A stretch of DNA of 64,000 bases from Armatimonadota bacterium (GTDB lineage: Bacteria > Armatimonadota > HRBIN16): positions 62,001 to 126,000 of the forward strand of contig BPGU01000005.1 of the NCBI GenBank assembly GCA_026003195.1. Reading direction: 5' to 3'. The notes beneath the pieces were generated by a model. It was not told the DNA's origin and made no database searches. It worked only from the letters and a program-made list of their open reading frames with translations. Below, in pieces: positions 62,101 to 64,000 of this stretch (positions are counted from its first letter, which is position 1; each line of letters starts with the position of its first letter). Position numbers and translations under genes: made by a program.

Positions 62101-64000
62101 ACACTGCGGTCGGTCCTGGTGGCAGACTGGTACAGGTTCAGGAGGTAGATGAACAGGGCAACCTGGTGGTTCGGGACTGGACTTTGCACGAGTTCCTGCG
62201 GGAGACTATGGGCGAGGATTACAGACTGAGCCCGTTGCCTGTATCCGCATTAGCTCCTCCTGAGGAGGAAGATATAGATGATTGGACTGTGGGCGGCTCC
62301 AGGTTCAGGGCAGATTTGATCAGAACCATTGCCGGTCGTGCCAGATATAGCGCTTTGTATGGTGATCGGGCGGAGACGTTTGCGCCTCTGTTCTGGCGCA
62401 TCGGTTTGTCTGTAGAGGAGACTTTGAGGGAATATCAGGATATCGAGCATGTTCTGAGAGATCCGAGCTCTTTCATTGCATCTGCCGTCGAAGCCGAGTC
62501 TGTCGAGATGGACTTCGCGCGTTTGTATCAGTCCATGATGATGTACCGAGACATGGTGCCTCAGGGCAGGCTGGAAAGGTATCTTCAAACCGCACGGAGA
62601 GTTTATCAGTTTGAACAGAGTTTGCGTGAACGCCTGATGGGCGAGGTCTCCGAGTTCATCGGTGAGGAAGAGGTGCCGTACCTGTTAAGGCAGGTCATTC
62701 GTCGCGTTCCAGACTACTACGACGATAGTATACGCGCTAATGAGGAAGTGTTCCGGCGCTTTATCTACGGTTTTACCATACGTTATGCGGAGAGACAGCA
62801 GGTACTGGAGGGACTGTTTGAGCAGGCGTTCGCTCAGTACATCTCACAATCTGTTTCACCTTCCGTTCGTTTCCGAAGCGCTATCTCCACGATAGCCAAT
62901 CAGCTCCGGTTGCCATTGCAAGACAGACGTATGATGCAGATTGTAGGTAGAGCATTCTATGAGTACCTTGTGCAGTCCGGAGTGGATCCTGGTCTATCTG
63001 AGCAGGTGCTGTCGCGAGTGACAGGCATGACCAGGACGGAGTTGATGCATCATATCCAGCCTGCGGAATCGGCACAGCTTCTTGAGCAGGAAAGTGCTGA
63101 TGCTGGGCAGGCGAGTGCTGGTGCTCAGCAAGAACTGGTTAATGCTGGTCAGGAGAGTGCTTATACTGAGCAGGAAAGTGCTCAAGTTGCCTCTATGGAG
63201 ACTGCTGCACCTTCCTACTGGCGCGGTTCAGACGAGATGCTGGAAGCGCTCGGTTTCAGCGCGCCCGCCGGTTTCCTGTACGGTGCCGCCAGACGCAGGT
63301 ATATGACCGTGTTCGGATGGCGGGATGAGATGGAGTCGGTGAACCGCGAGATGACGGACGAGCAGAGGCGAGAGCTTGACAGGCTGCTCGCGCAGGCGTT
63401 CTCAGGCGAGTTGAGTCGCTCGGATCTGTCCAGACTGGCTGCGCTGGCCGATATGGCAGGTCGTTACGCCGACCAGCAATACTTTGATATCATCGACGAC
63501 CGCGTGGTTCATGATCCCAGCTACTATCCGGTAACCAGGGCTCTGTATCATCTTATCACCTATGACCCCAACAGCAGGTTATCTGTGGCTTTGAGGCGTG
63601 CCTATCTCGGCACTGCAGGCGCACAGGCTTCCGGTCTGGAGACGTTGCAGGATCTGGGCGCTTCTGCGTTTGCGTTCGCTGCGGAGTTCGTGCGCACGAC
63701 ACCGCCTGGTGCCAGGATACCGGAGCTCGGTGGTGCGATAATGCCTTCTGATCCCGACGAGGTTGCCGAGTTCCTGCGTGAGAACCTGCTCCGCTTGATG
63801 ATAGCCAGAGCGTTGCGCAGTACCGACTGGGAGACGGCACGCTCCGAGATGATCATGGGTAGCATCTACGAGTCCGGCATGGTGGACGATGAAGGTCTTA
63901 CCGTTGAGGAGCGTGTATCCAGGTCCATTTATGGTCGCGTGGAGCCATACACCAGACCGGAGCAAGTTGTGGAAAGCGAGCCTGATGAGCCCGCTCCTGC
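59121..64000 (+). CDS. Second giant protein, partial (first 1,626 aa)
   Basis: ATG 59121 follows a GATGTGAT site 15 bp past the terminator. The frame is open to the window's end. Mostly helical, Arg/Glu-rich, with many amphipathic segments and no recognised enzyme motif. Near residues 1321-1357 is a low-complexity stretch of EQESA/AGQES-type repeats, then AASMETA-like text and another helical region. It is a candidate virion, tape-measure or ejection protein, by size and by position after the tail genes. The end is outside the window. Confidence 0.7.
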   Translation, partial: MNPPNSPQVRISDVLRQFSKLVVSVNLPAAERARNPYVFLPEQIHSGRTPHGRIEALRSSPERGVVQSVDINPALLVDFQRVMGVMINAMRDMANRRGVSIPELERLIQRFENERLPGRSVILSPEFARELELVLSNPVVRSMLPEVERLAAQRQPELYRRIQWSCSEQSRSEERLFTLEVHHYVLNQYTGRSVVRATHDQFVESPPPVEGKQALQVYAAGRRVIEQMERQRNTTMRNLLHRVREGNTARNMLRDDARRVLRRSVYEQTLSRIQEQFHYDSRVLEDVLATEATVQFTGGEPEVPRVPDYLPGRLEILNQALAETGLNVHQVLAVERVMRTAAAYEAITPELIQEMLATELGIDTRGDWYRQYASTIYEHLRDLDDMQSIYQLLTSAGESASNLAEAVMSSPYHPVNIAIGLFHHGEVAPHTAAMVNRLIGAERSAALARQRMQRVSELLEPRRFGDVSYHRGVVMEPEGGPEELAELERLVHERLSVPGTLDPHSGRYQAAIYARSTGIRWTASDREEILRMTGVTPHFVSSLFGSISVIDYAFRDVVTGDVSLGELSLAMDRALLELTLMWREGDVSEEMVRASIQRNLQRFGLEIDVPERAPLFGRMLELARRAAEGEYSPTIEHRMYKGMNVPWSVAMESIGGLLRFDARDTALDLALSALRGWTGESQADLIAQRFPFHEEVGRRIAGALESSVQELSDPSEVLGHVLHYSDLDLAWNTRIAYELALQAGITVPESIARAVQSWQNDAPGGYTGNVLILLPAGDETGENVGAGIRFYRARVENMPLPELPFELFPEREPLHPTEGVIAQGDRFLQLIAYVNQGNAVVLPEREFHRAFHAALQSARAAGGIQAQSQIQTTVTGSYAAGRHAVSSELLDIGRSRLEFLFEGMEMDESDVEEEYPYDAPPDIVASWRGDDINDYVVYRRRIGRGRSEKVLRGRGAGRRDVVPESEIEYLGGQAAARARALQAAMERLAARGEYTAVGPGGRLVQVQEVDEQGNLVVRDWTLHEFLRETMGEDYRLSPLPVSALAPPEEEDIDDWTVGGSRFRADLIRTIAGRARYSALYGDRAETFAPLFWRIGLSVEETLREYQDIEHVLRDPSSFIASAVEAESVEMDFARLYQSMMMYRDMVPQGRLERYLQTARRVYQFEQSLRERLMGEVSEFIGEEEVPYLLRQVIRRVPDYYDDSIRANEEVFRRFIYGFTIRYAERQQVLEGLFEQAFAQYISQSVSPSVRFRSAISTIANQLRLPLQDRRMMQIVGRAFYEYLVQSGVDPGLSEQVLSRVTGMTRTELMHHIQPAESAQLLEQESADAGQASAGAQQELVNAGQESAYTEQESAQVASMETAAPSYWRGSDEMLEALGFSAPAGFLYGAARRRYMTVFGWRDEMESVNREMTDEQRRELDRLLAQAFSGELSRSDLSRLAALADMAGRYADQQYFDIIDDRVVHDPSYYPVTRALYHLITYDPNSRLSVALRRAYLGTAGAQASGLETLQDLGASAFAFAAEFVRTTPPGARIPELGGAIMPSDPDEVAEFLRENLLRLMIARALRSTDWETARSEMIMGSIYESGMVDDEGLTVEERVSRSIYGRVEPYTRPEQVVESEPDEPAP

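Noticed and set aside
1-64000. tRNA genes
   Set aside because: No cloverleaf with a TTC-type T-loop and CCA-ready end was recognised by eye; a covariance-model scan would be decisive.

Overview
The window is part of the genome of a large tailed double-stranded DNA bacteriophage with a contractile tail (myovirus morphology). The evidence is an ordered virion block on the plus strand: terminase large subunit, portal, prohead protease fused to a scaffold, HK97-type major capsid protein, tail sheath, tail-tube-like proteins, chaperone-like proteins and giant virion proteins. No rRNA, tRNA, integrase or ordinary host gene was seen. Strong GGAGGTG ribosome binding sites point to a bacterial host. 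I cannot name the host or phage genus.

Layout. Positions 1-17225 are read leftward and hold regulatory and accessory genes. From left to right they are: the start of a secreted thermonuclease-like protein; a small cysteine-rich membrane protein; a Ro60 (TROVE plus vWA) protein with a candidate structured RNA just past its stop; small unknown genes; a pair of genes (4567-5763 and 5778-6827) that look like the beta-like and beta'-like double-psi barrels of an RNA polymerase split in two; single-gene cassettes each with the same leader and its own terminator; a protein of about 1,670 residues that seems to carry both polymerase barrels plus a macro domain and a SLOG/DprA-like domain; and small genes with a second, hairpin-bearing leader. 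Positions 17226-17408 form a divergent control region with a perfect 17-bp palindrome. From 17409 to the end everything is read rightward: an unknown gene, thymidylate kinase, a replication-initiator or primase-like protein, packaging genes, head genes, a run of glycine-rich membrane-hairpin paralogues, adhesin-like proteins with one frameshifted and one badly broken gene, tail sheath and tube genes, a 2,265-residue protein, a metallophosphoesterase, and the first 1,626 residues of a second giant protein.

How the parts may work together (inference). The phage appears to carry its own unusual, permuted polymerase machinery, and the leftward genes share a conserved leader of about 33 nt that could be its promoter or translational leader. 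Three virion genes expected to be highly expressed (29540, 30861, 44349) share a different device: a strong ribosome binding site separated from the start codon by a small hairpin. The most novel candidates are the split and fused polymerase-like genes, the leader families, the SD-hairpin-start arrangement, and the Ro60/RNA pair.
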